Made by a program: the position numbers and the translations under genes
Notes under the pieces: generated by a model
What the model saw: only the letters and a program-made list of their open reading frames with translations
What the model was told of the DNA's origin: nothing
Database searches by the model: none
Origin: Hippophae tibetana
Lineage: Eukaryota; Streptophyta; Magnoliopsida; Rosales; Elaeagnaceae
DNA length: 64,000 nt
NCBI GenBank assembly: GCA_037013495.1
Contig: CM072801.1
Coordinates: 13,631,501 to 13,695,500 of the forward strand
Direction of reading: 5' to 3'
In this document: positions 11,101 to 22,329 of the stretch, piece by piece
Position numbering within the stretch: position 1 is the first letter of the stretch
Layout: each line of letters opens with the position of its first letter

Positions 11101-14100
11101 CTTATGTGAAATTTTGGTTATTTTAACTTGACTACAAAAGTCACATTTTTCAAAATCATTCAAAGATAGTTTAGGAATTAGTTCTAAGGTACTCATGTTC
11201 TTAATTATGCGTTTATTAACATGACAAAGTCTAGCAGGCCAGATATTAAAAGAACTCAACATTCAATTTAAATATGTCATTAGTGGTATACCCTTTCCCA
11301 ACAAAAAAATATTATTTTTAGTTATTGTATATAAATCAGCCCCTATAGTTTGAGTAAACCCAACTTTGTTAAAAAGATAACCTGAAACTAAGTTCTTTCT
11401 CATCTCTGGAGTATGCAGGACATCTTTCAAGATGATAGTCTTTCTAAAGGTAAACTTCAATTCCACCTTATCAGTACCAGCAACTTTTGTGAAGTGGGAG
11501 TCGCCCAACAACACTTTCTTATCTTCAGACACAGAATATGACTTGAACATTTCTCGATCATAGCAAACATGGTGAGAAGCACCAATTTCCACCCACCACC
11601 CCTCAAATCCACCAACAAACGATAAGGACGATTCTTGTTCTGGTAGTTCTTGGCCAAATGGTTAGGTCTGTTACAACTATAACACATGAATATATTATTT
11701 CTTAAGGGGGTTAAGGTCCATTCTGTGGAGGATAATTTATGTTTCTATTTTGATAGTTATGGTTCTGGTTATTATTGCGATTATAAGTTTTCATGTTTCT
11801 TTTTTTAGGTTTCAAAATTACATAGGGGGATTTTTTATTGGTACTGTTGTTTGAGACGAGTACTTCATCTATTTAATCTTGTTTTCGAGCTTCTTCTTCT
11901 ATTCTTAAACGGGTTATAAGACTTTTTAAAGAAAATTTCTTAGTTTTATGTCTAAGTGCATTCTTAATCTTTCCATATAGGGGGTAATTAATCTATAATA
12001 ATATTAACTTGAAATTGTTCATCTAAAGTCATACCTTCAGAAGTTATTTCATGTGCTATCTTTTGTAATTTGTGTAATTGAGCTTCTATAGATTTGTCAT
12101 TAACCATTTAGTGCTTCATGTATCTACTGACATCATACTTCTTTTGAAATGCATCCCAAATTTTCTTAGCAGACTTATCAAAATTATAATAGTCATACAA
12201 GTCATTAGCTAATCCATTAAGAATAAATTTTTTGCATAAAAAATCATTTTCCATTCAGGTGTCTAAATCATTTGTTGTAGCTTCAGTAGGAGGATTAGAT
12301 ACTGTTGGTTTTTCAGTAGTAAGAGCAGAAGCGATCTTTTTCATGGTTAAAAAAATAACTTTTTTTGTCTCCATCTTTTAAAGTGTGGTTCTTTAAAACG
12401 AAATGGATTGTTTAGATCAGCAATTAGCATTTCGGTAGACATGTCAGATAGAAATCGTCTTAAAATTGTTGGAACAAGTATGTGAAAAAATAATGTAAGA
12501 ACAATATTATCGATATACTAAAATAAACTGCTTAGGTAGAATCGCGGCTTAGATTACTCTCTTTGTGGCTCTGTCAAATTTGTGCAAGCAAATACGGGCT
12601 TGTCGTCCCCAGGATAAAATAACCTAGAATCTTTTTTCTGTCTTGGAGCTTCACTACATTGATGAAGTCCGGAATGTTACACCTCTTAAATATTTATGTT
12701 GCTTAGAAAACTTCAAAAGTAATTTTCCATATTTTTCTTTGGTTTGCTAACAAGAGTAGTTTCTGAGTTGTTGAGTTGTGTGTTTAAAATGAGGACTATT
12801 GCCTCTATTTATAGTTGAAAAATTATGTGTAACGGTCACATAATTAAGAAAATAACGGTCATAAAATAACGGACACATAATTATGAAAATAACGGTCATA
12901 AAATGTAATTATGAAAATAACGGTCATAAAATGTAATTATGAAAACAACGGTCACAAAACATAATTATGAAAGTAAAGTTCATAAAAATAACGTTTCATA
13001 TTTGGGTGGATAAATAACGGTTGGAAATAATGGTTTTAATAATGAATTTTTTTTATTTAAATTCATTTCAACAATAATTAATGTTGTTCATGTGTTATTG
13101 TGGGGATAGTTGGAGGTGTTCAGGAAGACTCTTATGCTATCACTCCGAGAGGATGAAGAAAATTCTGTAAGCACTTGAATTTTAGTGCAGTGGGATGTTT
13201 TGATTTTGAGTTTAGTGAAACGGGTTTTAGTCAGTTTCTGAATTGAATGTTTTTGGTTGCAGACAGGGACTCCAGAGGCTGTGCCTAAGATAGAAAGCCA
13301 ACCAAGTTTATCGCTTGGGTCTCAAACTGGAGGTTTGTTATGTTGTTACTTGCTTTAATGGGTAAAAAAGAATTTACTTTGTTATAATAGCGTCTCAGTT
13401 TTTAAATTACATTGAAATTGTAGTCATAAGGTTCAGCTGTTTCGAAAGAGAGAAAATTTAGATGTTTGTGGTCGCTAATTAGTCATAGTCGAATATCAAA
13501 ATTTGAGATTGTTAATGTGCTTTGCTTACCCACAAACTACTTTCTGTCTGTCTGTGGAAAATTTTCTGTTATGAAAAGGAGATTCATGCTTCTTATTTTT
13601 TCGACCTAATAGAGTCAAAATTGTATCAGAAAATTGTATGTAATTTTGCACCTGAAGCCATTCTTTGTCAAAAATTTGTTTCAGAAGACGGTCCTCCGTT
13701 GCCACCTTTGAGGTCCTCATCAGTCCCTAGCCAGAGCCATTTATCTGAGATAGGAACTTCATTTGTGGAGGAAAGTGAGACAGATTGTATGTTCTGTTTA
13801 TACTTTATATGTCTAATTCAGGATTTTAGTAGAATTGTCGTTCATCTTAACATTGTCCTCCTGTACGAGGGAGTATTTCTATTAAAGTGCACAACTGAGC
13901 AACTTATTGTGATCTAATTGAAACTGTCTATTGTGTCTACTGTTAAAATGGCAGCCTCAAGACCTCGGGTATCATATGCGCTCCTTTTAGCATCCCAGAA
14001 TAGCACGCCCAGGATTACACCAACAGGTTCCCCTCCTAGCCTATCTGCATCGGTTTCCCCTACAAGAACTTCCAGGCCTGTCTCCCCTCGGAGACACACA

Positions 14101-17100
14101 ATGTCATTCTCAACCTCACGAGGACTGTTTGACGACAGGACTTCAGTATTTTCTTCTGCCAATTCAAACCAACACAGTTCAATGTCAAGCTTTGATGCAG
14201 TATCTCATCCTGGTTAGAGAACTTTCATTTCATTATAGTTAATTTTTTTATTAATATTCATTTAAGTGATTAAGTTGTTTGTTATTATGTTGAAATGTAA
14301 TAGTGCAACCACATCATTTTTAGTGCTACAAGTTATGTGCCTATTTAGCTCAAAGGAGCTCACTTTTTGATACAGAACGGTTAATCCATCCATTTACAGC
14401 GAGACGGGGTCCATTTCACGTGGCATGAGATTGTCCGCTTTGATTCATAATTGCAAGTTCAGCGGGCCTATAACCATGACTTGACAATTCAGTCAAACCC
14501 CACGGCTTTATTTTTAGGGAGAAACTCTAAAATGCGTCATGTCATTTAGAGAGTGCTCATCCTTTATAAACACATTATCACTTAACTTTTTAAGCAACGT
14601 GGGACATATACAGGCGCACTACATCATACACCCTCACTTAGGGATGCGCTCTTACGTCCTCGTAAAAACGTAAGCCCACATGGCTCAATAGGGTCATGAC
14701 TCTGATATCAACTGATGTCATACGGAAGCACAAATGCACTAGTAATATGGAAGCAATTAAAAAATAAAAAAAAATATGAGCAAAGTTTAAACTAACAAGA
14801 CTTGCTCTTGTCAAGAGGTCTTAGTATTTGTATTATGAAATAAACACAAGGAAACTATTATCTAGGCAACACTCTAACAAATCTAGAACAGGATAAACCT
14901 ATCTCTGTTATCTATCTTTAGACGAACACTCTAACAACTCTAGAGTAGGATTAGCTTAAAGATATTTTTCTATCTCACGAATAAGAAGACTTCAACTTTC
15001 AAACGATAGAAAGAAGAGTTATTCCTAAAAGTTAGGAATAAGAGAGAAAAGAAAGAAGATAATTTATTTAATATTACTAAATTGATTATTTTCTAAGATA
15101 CCTTATACAAGCATAAGGCTTGGCTATTTATAGTTGAAAAATCTCTATAATAGTTCATAGAGTTTCTAAGTGGGACTTTAGTAATACACAAAAAAAAAAT
15201 CTAAATAAAAGTTTTTACGTGGGACTCTAGTACTACGTAAAAATTAGAAATCTAAACAAAATAAGCTATTATTTTAGTAAAACTCTAAACAAAAATCCTA
15301 AATAAAATAAACTATTTTCTCTTTTCTAATTTTGTCCTGTATTATTCCCATCCACTTATTTAAAACTCGTCCTAAGTTTTCTTTAAATGAGGATGATAAT
15401 ACTTGTAGCATTCATGAATCTTCAAAATTGATTTTTCTTGTTTAACTTCCTTGAACAATATTAGTCAAATATTATCTACAAGCTCACCTTTAACATTAAT
15501 ATTGTCAACAAGTTCTAGAATAATGAAATATGACTCGGTATTTTAAAGATTATTTGACAACTCTTGTTACTTTGGAAAATAATTTGTTGTGATATCAAAT
15601 AATTAATTGCATTTGAAAGTAGTTAAGATACCTGATTCTTTAATTTCAAGAACATCTACAAGTGCCATGATATTTGGATATTCTTTTATGGAGACAATTT
15701 TGAGATCTAGGACTAACTCATCTTGTAAAGATATTTCTTCTTCAAATTCTTCCTTCTGAATTTGTATGATCTCTAACATATGTTTGTTGGCCTCAATAAT
15801 ATGATCATTTTTTTCTTCGACCAAAAATATTTCAAGAACCTTATTTTCTAAAGATTTCTCTTCCATTTTTAAAGCTTTAGGTGAATCTTCCTTTTTCGGC
15901 GACTTTTATTTAACATTGTGTTGGATCATCTTTTTCACTCGAGCAAGTTCTCTTGATTTTGAGTTTTTCCATAATCTTTTGAATATGAGTTTGATTCATA
16001 TATTTGTTTAATAACGTCAATGATGCAAACAGTTTATTAAGAGCTTGATTAACCTCTTGACGAAATTCTTGAATTTTTTTTCGTGAAATACCTTTATTAT
16101 GCTCCATTGGACCCACATGAATCTCGCTCTGTTACCACCTGACGCAAGACAGAAACACGAATGTACCAGTAATATGGAAGCACTTAGGAAATAAAAAAAT
16201 ATGAGCAAAGTTTAAAAATAAAACTCACTCTTGTCAAGAGGTCTTTATATTTGTGTTATGAAACAAACACAAAGAAACTATTATCTAGGCAGCACTCTAG
16301 CAAATTTAGAATAGGATAAGCTTAGCTATGTTATCTATCTTTAGACGAACACTCTAGCAACTCTAGAGTAGGACTAGCTTAAAGATAATCTTCTATCTCA
16401 CGAATAAGAAGACTTCAACTTCCAAACGATAGAAAGAAGAATTATTCCTAAAAGTTAAGAATAAGAGAGAAAAGAAAGAAGATAATTTATTTAATATTAC
16501 TAAGTTGATTATTTTTTAGGATGCCTTATACAAGCATAAGGCTTGGCTATTTATAGTTGAGAAGTTTCTAATAGTTCATAGAGTTTCTAAGTAGGACTTT
16601 AGTAATACACACAAAAAAAGAAATCTAAATAAAAGTTTCTATGTGAGACTCTAGTAGTACATAAAAATTAGAACTCTAAACAAAATAAGCTATTATTTTA
16701 GTAAAACTCTAAAAAAAATCCTAAATAAAATAAACTACTTTCTCTTGTCTAATTTTGTCCCGTATTACTCTTTAATGCTAGAATTTTGTAATCCACGAGG
16801 ATGCATATCCATCATTCTTTCCTGTCATTGTTTGACCGTTATTATACCAGCAAGGCCTCACATAATAATGACCAAAGAAAAGGCCACACATAATAGTTAT
16901 TTGCTTGCACAAGTAATATTACCTTACCCAGTAATTATGTTTAAACCCCTGTAATTTTGGTCATAATGCTATCTCTGGTTGATGAAAGCTATGAATCATT
17001 ATTTTATAACAAATACCAACCTCTTTAGTTTTTGCAAACCATTTGTTCTAGTGGTGTGTTACTGGAAGACTTAACTGTCAATTAATCCTGTTGTTGAATT

Positions 17101-18061
17101 TTCAGGAAGAACTCGGGTTGATGGCAAAGAATTTTTCCGCCAAGTCAGGTAAAGACAATGATGTGTTGTAAAATCATATCAAATTATCCTTGTATTTTAG
17201 TTCTACGGATTTCGAGACTCTAGTTGTCTTATCCGTTGAAAGTAATGTGTTTCCTTATCACTATTTATTGTGTACCTGAGGTTAGATTGGTGGTTCTTCC
17301 AATCTGAAGCACATGCTTTTCATGAAATTTATTCAAAGTAAAACAACCTTTTGAGTCTCATTACTCCCAATCCAGTTTGTCCAACAAAGTACAACCCTAA
17401 TGATTTTTGTATGCCAAGTCAATGATCATTTCTCTCTCTCTCTCTCTCTCCGCTGGACCATTTTGTGCAATGCTCCCTTCCTTTCTTCCTAGCATCTAAT
17501 TCTGCAGTTGCTACAAATCTTTTTTTTTAAATAACATTAACAGTTACATACTTTTTCACACATATATACAATGATGATGTTCAACCCACACCCTCTCATT
17601 ACCCACAGTGAGTATATACCAATGCAATTGATAGTTCTTTACTGAACCTTGAATATTGGTTTTCTCTACCTGTTTGTAGCCAAGTTTGTATGTTTTGTTT
17701 AACACAAGCTCTATTGTGCTTGTCGGCTAATCAAAGTGAAGGTACTCGTTTCATTTGTTCTTTCTCTTGTTAATTACCATCAGGAGCCGTTTGTCTTATG
17801 AGCAGTTCGGTGCATTTCTAGCAAATGTTAAGGAACTGAATGCCCACAAGAAGACAAAGGAGGTATATATATAATATAGTCTCCCCCCCCCCCCCCCCCC
17901 CCTCTTTTCATATCCTTTATACTTTTTGCTGGTAACCACTGTTTATATGTATTCCTAAATCATCTCAGGAGACACTACAAAAGGCTGACGAGATTTTTGG
18001 TCCAGAAAATAAGGACCTGTATGCTATATTTGAGGGATTGATAACTCGCAATGTCCATTAA
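8120..18061 (+). CDS. NAIP1: Coiled-coil protein of the At4g15545/NAIP1 family
   Basis: Nine exons join in frame to 349 residues: 8120-8398, 8517-8585, 13110-13166, 13263-13332, 13685-13786, 13955-14212, 17106-17148, 17784-17862, 17969-18061. All introns are GT-AG. The start ATG (8120) opens [20 protein letters not shown]. Residues about 45-115 form a heptad-rich coiled coil. Residues about 160-275 are Ser/Pro/Arg-rich with [19 protein letters not shown]. The conserved C-terminal block (about 280-349) contains [20 protein letters not shown] and ends in LITRNVH. Plant homologues are annotated At4g15545-like. As I recall, that Arabidopsis protein was named NAI2-interacting protein 1, linked to ER bodies; function here is inferred from that. 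Intron 2 (8586-13109) and intron 6 (14213-17105) carry LTR elements, yet the exons and splice sites look intact. A possible poly(A) signal, AATAAAAG, lies near 18213. Confidence 0.93.
8731..13073 (-). mobile_element. Ty1/copia retrotransposon in NAIP1 intron 2, fossil
   Basis: The element runs on the minus strand inside the host intron. Both ends carry the terminal TGTTGGAA/TTCAACA pair and are flanked by the same 5 bp duplication, ATAAT (8726-8730 and 13074-13078). Part order from the 5' end is LTR (12467-13073), gag with a CCHC knuckle near 11650, protease and integrase-type sequence (about 10000-11600), reverse transcriptase (about 9400-9960) and RNase H (about 8760-9420) with the NLADPL tail. 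This order identifies Ty1/copia. The style of the RT and RNase H suggests the Tork lineage, which is uncertain. The element is clearly broken, with many lesions, and the two LTRs are very unequal in length. Age is moderate to old. Confidence 0.92.
12467..13073 (-). repeat. 5' LTR of the intronic copia element (607 bp)
   Basis: This LTR begins and ends with TGTTGGAA...CAACA as read on the plus strand. It contains a tandem series of AATAACGGTCATAAAA-like units at about 12830-12990. Its inner end matches the short LTR end at 8731-8780 (shared GTAAGAACAATATTA-type segment). Confidence 0.85.
14380..14712 (-). mobile_element. Possible LTR-element internal/leader fragment, fossil
   Basis: This stretch in NAIP1 intron 6 is richer in GC than its surroundings. 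Directly next to the LTR at 14713 it reads, on the minus strand, GTTGATATCAGAG, which resembles a tRNA-Met primer-binding site. A GAGCCATGTGGG-type segment follows and has a counterpart beside the true primer site at 16126. It may be the leader of a second copy joined in tandem, or an older TRIM-type element. No coding sequence is seen. Confidence 0.4.
14713..16767 (-). mobile_element. Non-autonomous LTR element in NAIP1 intron 6, fossil
   Basis: Two direct LTR copies of about 630 bp (14713-15344 and 16140-16767) flank an interior of only about 800 bp. On the minus strand, next to the right-hand LTR, there is a TGGTAACAGAGC primer-binding site (16126-16137) complementary in style to tRNA-Met. 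The other side has a purine-rich tract before the LTR. The interior holds only short gag-like, Lys/Glu-rich open frames (15603-16116), with no protease, reverse transcriptase or integrase. This fits a small LARD/TRIM-like element that depends on a partner. The LTRs differ by many substitutions and small gaps, so it is moderately old. No target duplication was recognised. Confidence 0.8.
17431..17450. repeat. (CT)n microsatellite
   Basis: A run of about ten TC dinucleotides lies in NAIP1 intron 7. Confidence 0.9.
17883..17902. repeat. Poly(C) run of about 20 bases
   Basis: An uninterrupted C homopolymer lies in NAIP1 intron 8, 20 bases after the 5' splice site. Long C/G homopolymers are rare in plant DNA. 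The exact length in an assembly is often unreliable. Confidence 0.9.
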
Positions 18062-18690
18062 GGCTTCAGAGTCAGACCACAACTTAAATTTGTGAGAATA
18101 TTATTTATTTATCGTTACCCGGAAAATCTTCATGTTAATTAAATAATCATTCATGGTGTATTGAAACCATTCTTTGGACTCATGTACTGTTCATGTCAAT
18201 ATGATTATGTTTTAATAAAAGAAGAAAATTAAAATTAACCTTCAAAGTTCAAATCTATGATAATAGGAAATATCACAAAATATTCTTGATGTTTTAAAAA
18301 TATCACAAAACATTCTCCATACACAAACCGTCTTTCTTTTAGACAGTGTATCGGGATGGTTTTCGACAGTGTTGCGATAACAGATATAGAATTTCGTGTA
18401 AATACGCAAAACTTCATAGAAGTTAACCGAAATGAGTAATAATTTTTATGCATAAAAAATAGTAGAAATAATAAGAAATCAAGAAATAGTGAAAATTAGA
18501 AATACAAGACATCTCAAAATATATTTTTTTACAAGAAATGGTAATTAGTAAAAAGAAATTTGAAGAAATAAAAAAATACAAGATTAAATTTTAAGGAAAT
18601 GGATTCAAAGATTCATCATTTTCAAAATTGAGAAAAATATTTTCAAGGAAAGGTATAGTTTATTATAGAATAAATAATAAATAAATAAGT
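18062..18690. other. NAIP1-like 3' UTR and downstream flank
   Basis: The sequence after the TAA at 18059-18061 is AT-rich, and the first 150 bases are probably 3' UTR. No other feature was recognised before the viral fossil. Confidence 0.45.
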
Positions 18691-18699
18691 ATTAATATT

Positions 18700-20100
18700 A
18701 TAGATACAAAAGGAATATATAATATATTGACAAAAAAACTATTATGGACAAATTATCAAAAAATTTCCAAAAGAATAAAAGAAAAATTGGATGCATTTAT
18801 TTGGAAGAATCTAAATATTAATAAATAGAAAAAATGGATGCATCCATTTAAGAAAATGAATAGATACACCAATAAAATTAGTACTCTTAGATAATAAAAT
18901 AATAAATAGAAAATATGTTTCATTGGGAATGATTCATGGAAACCTATAATATCATAAATTATAATTCATTGTATATCCTAAGTTTTTCATTAATATTAAT
19001 CATAAGAACTTAAACCATGTATTAAGTTTAGTATATGAATTTGAAATAGAAGATTTAATGAAAAAAAAAGAAATCATTCATTTTTAGTACACTATATAGT
19101 AGAATATTCATTATCACTCACAATAGTTTAATATGTGGACAAAATGATTTTATAGAAATAGATAAAACTTTTAGACAAATAATAAAAACAGAAATATTAA
19201 CAGACTTTAAAATATCTGAAAAATGTAACTTAGATGTTAAATAAAAACCTCTGATACTAGGAAGAAAGAGTAATGTAATAAGAAAAAGTAATATATCAAA
19301 GTTTACATTTATAGATATTGAAGAAGAAACATCTAATAAAAAAAGATAGGTTACATATCTAAAACAAAAAGTTAAAATAATGAAGTTGTCCATGACGTAA
19401 TATTAGAAAGAAAATAATATCATTGTTATCCTAATAATATTCAAAAACAAACTACATAATATTGAATTAGATTTTGATGGAAGATTAATAGACATATCAA
19501 AAAACCAAATAAGAATAATGAAAGCTTTAATTCATTTAGTAGAAGAACTAGATATAGTACAAGAATTAAACATTAAGTTTTTATAAGATATAAATAAAAC
19601 AAAAAAAGAACTTCTAAAAGAAATAAAAATATATAGTTATAATAAGAAATTATAAAAGACATGCATAAAGAATTCATAGAATTAAGAAGAGGTATAAATA
19701 ACATACCTAAGGATAAAGAAATCATAGGTTATAAATTTGATCCATTTGTAGGATTAAAAGAAGAACTTCGTAGAAGATCAGATACATTGATACCTAAAAA
19801 TGAGAAAATAAAAAATGAAGAAAAACCTAAAAATAAAGAAGAAACAATAATCCTAGTTTAATGGAATATAGAAAATAATTAGAAAAACAGTGTGGACTTT
19901 GAGAATAAGAACATAAAAAAGTTAGCCAGTTTGTTGATTCTAACATGTGAAGAATTAGTAAGATATTATGATGAATTTTTTTGTACAAATAAAGAAAAAG
20001 ACAATATGACAATAATCCATCAAAGTGATTCTGAAACAGAAAATATGATCCTAAAAAATCATATGAAACTAATATCATTTTCAAATCCTTATTAAGAAGG
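18700..20100 (+). mobile_element. Endogenous pararetrovirus (Caulimoviridae), movement-protein side, fossil
   Basis: Broken plus-strand frames resemble caulimovirid proteins. A movement-protein-like stretch lies at about 19100-19400, with PLILGRKSNVIRKSNISKF and EEETSNKK segments. Lys/Glu-rich frames downstream (19661-20095) fit the N-terminal polyprotein region. The copy has many breaks and is very AT-rich, so it looks old. The capsid-like and reverse-transcriptase parts of what seems to be the same copy resume at about 22330, after an inserted LTR-like segment. Confidence 0.6.
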
Positions 20101-20128
20101 AATGTTTAATCTACGTAGAGAAGAAAGT

Positions 20129-20415
20129 GTAAAGATTATAAGTGTTGGCTATTTTTTGTGGACAAAATATTTACATGTAAACTTATTTTTAAGCCCGTTA
20201 TCAAGTCTATCAAGCAAAATCGAAGAAACATTAGAATTTCATATAATCATATTTCAGGTATATCTATTATAACTATGATACATAGTATTGCACTCATACA
20301 TTTAATAACACATGTTCATAAATCTAATGTTATTTTTACTACTAAAATATTTATTTAAACTTTAATCAATTTATGAAATTACCACTTAGCTTATTCTTTA
20401 ATGTGTTTCATTGTT

Positions 20416-20458
<43 letters not shown>

Positions 20459-21090
20459 CTTCATTTAGGGTAAATTCAGGGTAATAATGATTTCTATCAT
20501 TTTTTCTTATGTTAAGCTTGATTGGTATAAATGCATGTACTACATGATCATTCTTTACACTTCACTTATTTATATGTAAATTGAACTAATGTATGATGAG
20601 GCTTTTAAGCTAAGTTGTCGTATATTTTTTTCTATGTCATTTCAGTTACTTACAAGCTTGTCAAGTTGTAGCGAAGATGAATTCATCGGATCATAGAATA
20701 TTTTCACTATGGAGTCTAGGACATCATTGTATTTTTATCTTATTCCAATAAGTGTCATGTAGTGAAAGATAAGTTTTATTACACAAAAATGCAAAAATGG
20801 GAGTTTGTAAGAATTATAAATGTTGATTATTTTTGTAGACAAAAATATTTGTATGTAAACGTGTTTTTAAGCTCGTTATCAAGCAAAGTTGAAGAAATAT
20901 TAGAATTTTAGATAATTGTACTTCGGGTATATCTGTTATAATTATGATACATAAGATTGCATTCATGCGTTTAATAGCACATGTTCATAAATTTAGAATT
21001 ATTTTTATTGTTAAAATATTTACTTAAACTTGAATCAATTTATGAAATTACCACATAGTTTATTCTTTAATGTATTTCATTGTTTTGAAT
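20129..21090. repeat. Direct repeat of about 290 bp, two copies
   Basis: Copy 1 is 20129-20420 and copy 2 is 20806-21090, separated by 385 bases. Shared landmarks include the TGTAAAC near the start, the ATATCT(A/G)TTATAA block, the AATAACACATGTTCATAAAT/AATAGCACATGTTCATAAAT block and CAATTTATGAAATTACCAC. They differ by scattered substitutions. Copy 1 is followed by a (TA)18 run where copy 2 has only TTTA; both then read ATAAGCT. Confidence 0.85.
20421..20456. repeat. (TA)18 microsatellite
   Basis: Thirty-six bases of alternating TA lie at the end of the first copy of the 290 bp direct repeat. The second copy lacks the expansion. Confidence 0.95.
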
Positions 21091-21204
21091 TTATAAGCTG
21101 AAATGTAGGATAAGATATAGGTTAAAATATAGAATAAGATATATGATAAAATATTAGATAAGTTATAGCCTAAATTATAGCTTAAATCTTAGCCTAAAAG
21201 GTAA

Positions 21205-21345
21205 CATAAAATCTACTTTAAAAAAACTCTTATTTTAATAAGAGTCTTCTTAATTAATGAGTCTACTTTAAATAAGAATATTCTTGATTAATTAGTCTAC
21301 TTTAAAATAATTCTTCTTTAAATAGGAGTTTTCTTGATTAATGAG
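21205..21345. repeat. Tandem repeats of about 50 bp, three imperfect copies
   Basis: Three units each begin TCTACTTTAAA and end TTAATTAATGAG or TTGATTAATTAG/ATGAG. They lie directly upstream of the perfect inverted repeat. Confidence 0.7.
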
Positions 21346-21359
21346 TATTATCAATCTTA

Positions 21360-21526
21360 TTATGTGGTTGATTGAAACAATGAGCATTGAGTTTTATTTA
21401 TAGGAAAAATTAAAACCCTTAATCTTATTTGTAATAGAAAATATATTTATTAATTACATAAGATTAAGGGTTTTAATTTTTCCTATAAATAAAACTCAAT
21501 GCTCATTGTTTCAATCAACCACATAA
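21360..21526. repeat. Perfect 69 bp inverted repeat with 29 bp loop
   Basis: The left arm, 21360-21428, is the exact reverse complement of the right arm, 21458-21526. A further short GTAAT/ATTAC pair sits inside the loop. The right arm contains a TATA box and is followed by a pyrimidine-rich leader, so it looks like an LTR core promoter. The left arm is an inverted copy of it that faces the other way. Perfect pairing inside otherwise decayed DNA suggests recent origin or repair between the arms. Confidence 0.95.
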
Positions 21527-22329
21527 GAACATTATTCTCTTCTTCTTCTTAATCTATTTTTCTTGTTTTGCAAATATAAGATCATAATTCTTTAGGTTTT
21601 TTTATTTGATTAATCTATCAAATATTGATTATTATGTTTCATTGATTAATAAAGCTAATTAACTTATGCTATTTTGATCATATGTTCTTATAGCTTCTTC
21701 TTTATTTTTGTTCTTAAATTGTTAGATCAAATAATTGTGTGTCATATCATAATTATTTAGCATGATTATTAATATTTAAAAAAGTTATAAACTTATGCTT
21801 AAATTGATTGTTTTAGGGTTAATAGTTGATTTTGATTTATCTGATATAGTTATTAAAATATCTATTTAGGGTTATTCATTGTTAAATCTGTTCTAAAACA
21901 AACACAAACACTTATGTTTTTTACGCTAACCCTTTTGTAGTTGATTTGTGAATTTATCTGATTGACGTAAAGCTTATTGGAACGTTGGTCTTGATACTAC
22001 TCACATTAGTTATAGAAACTTTGAAAACAAAGTAGGGTTTGTAAGTAAGGTAGATTAGGGAAGTATTCTAGCTAGGGTAGCATAAGACCGAGTTTATACT
22101 TGAATATTTGTTTTTCATAGTAGAAAGTTAAGTGGTTTAGTGAATCAGTTGTTTTCCTCTTATGTCATAGTTGTGGCCTAATTTGTTTCTACCTAAAAAA
22201 TATTGTGTATTATTCTTTCATGTTCGCACTTTATTCTTACGCATTCTTGCCGTTTTGTTTGTGTTATTAAATTATAAATTAATAAAAATTGAAAATAACT
22301 TATTCACCCATTTCTAGGTTAATTAGATC

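Larger units (their letters stand above)
20110..22320 (+). mobile_element. LTR-like segment interrupting the pararetrovirus, fossil
   Basis: This non-coding 2.2 kb separates the two halves of the viral fossil. It contains a TATA box (CCTATAAATAAAAC, from 21482) followed by a pyrimidine-rich leader (TTCTCTTCTTCTTCTTAATC). It ends with a TTATTCACCCATTTCTAGGTT-type segment (about 22300-22320) like the U5 end of plant copia LTRs. This suggests a solo or partial LTR inserted into the older virus. Boundaries and a target duplication are not resolved. It contains its own direct repeats and an inverted repeat, listed separately. Confidence 0.4.

Noticed and set aside
13522-13917. Plus-strand open frame of 131 codons
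   Set aside because: It is exon 5 of the NAIP1-like gene read through into its flanking introns, not a separate gene.
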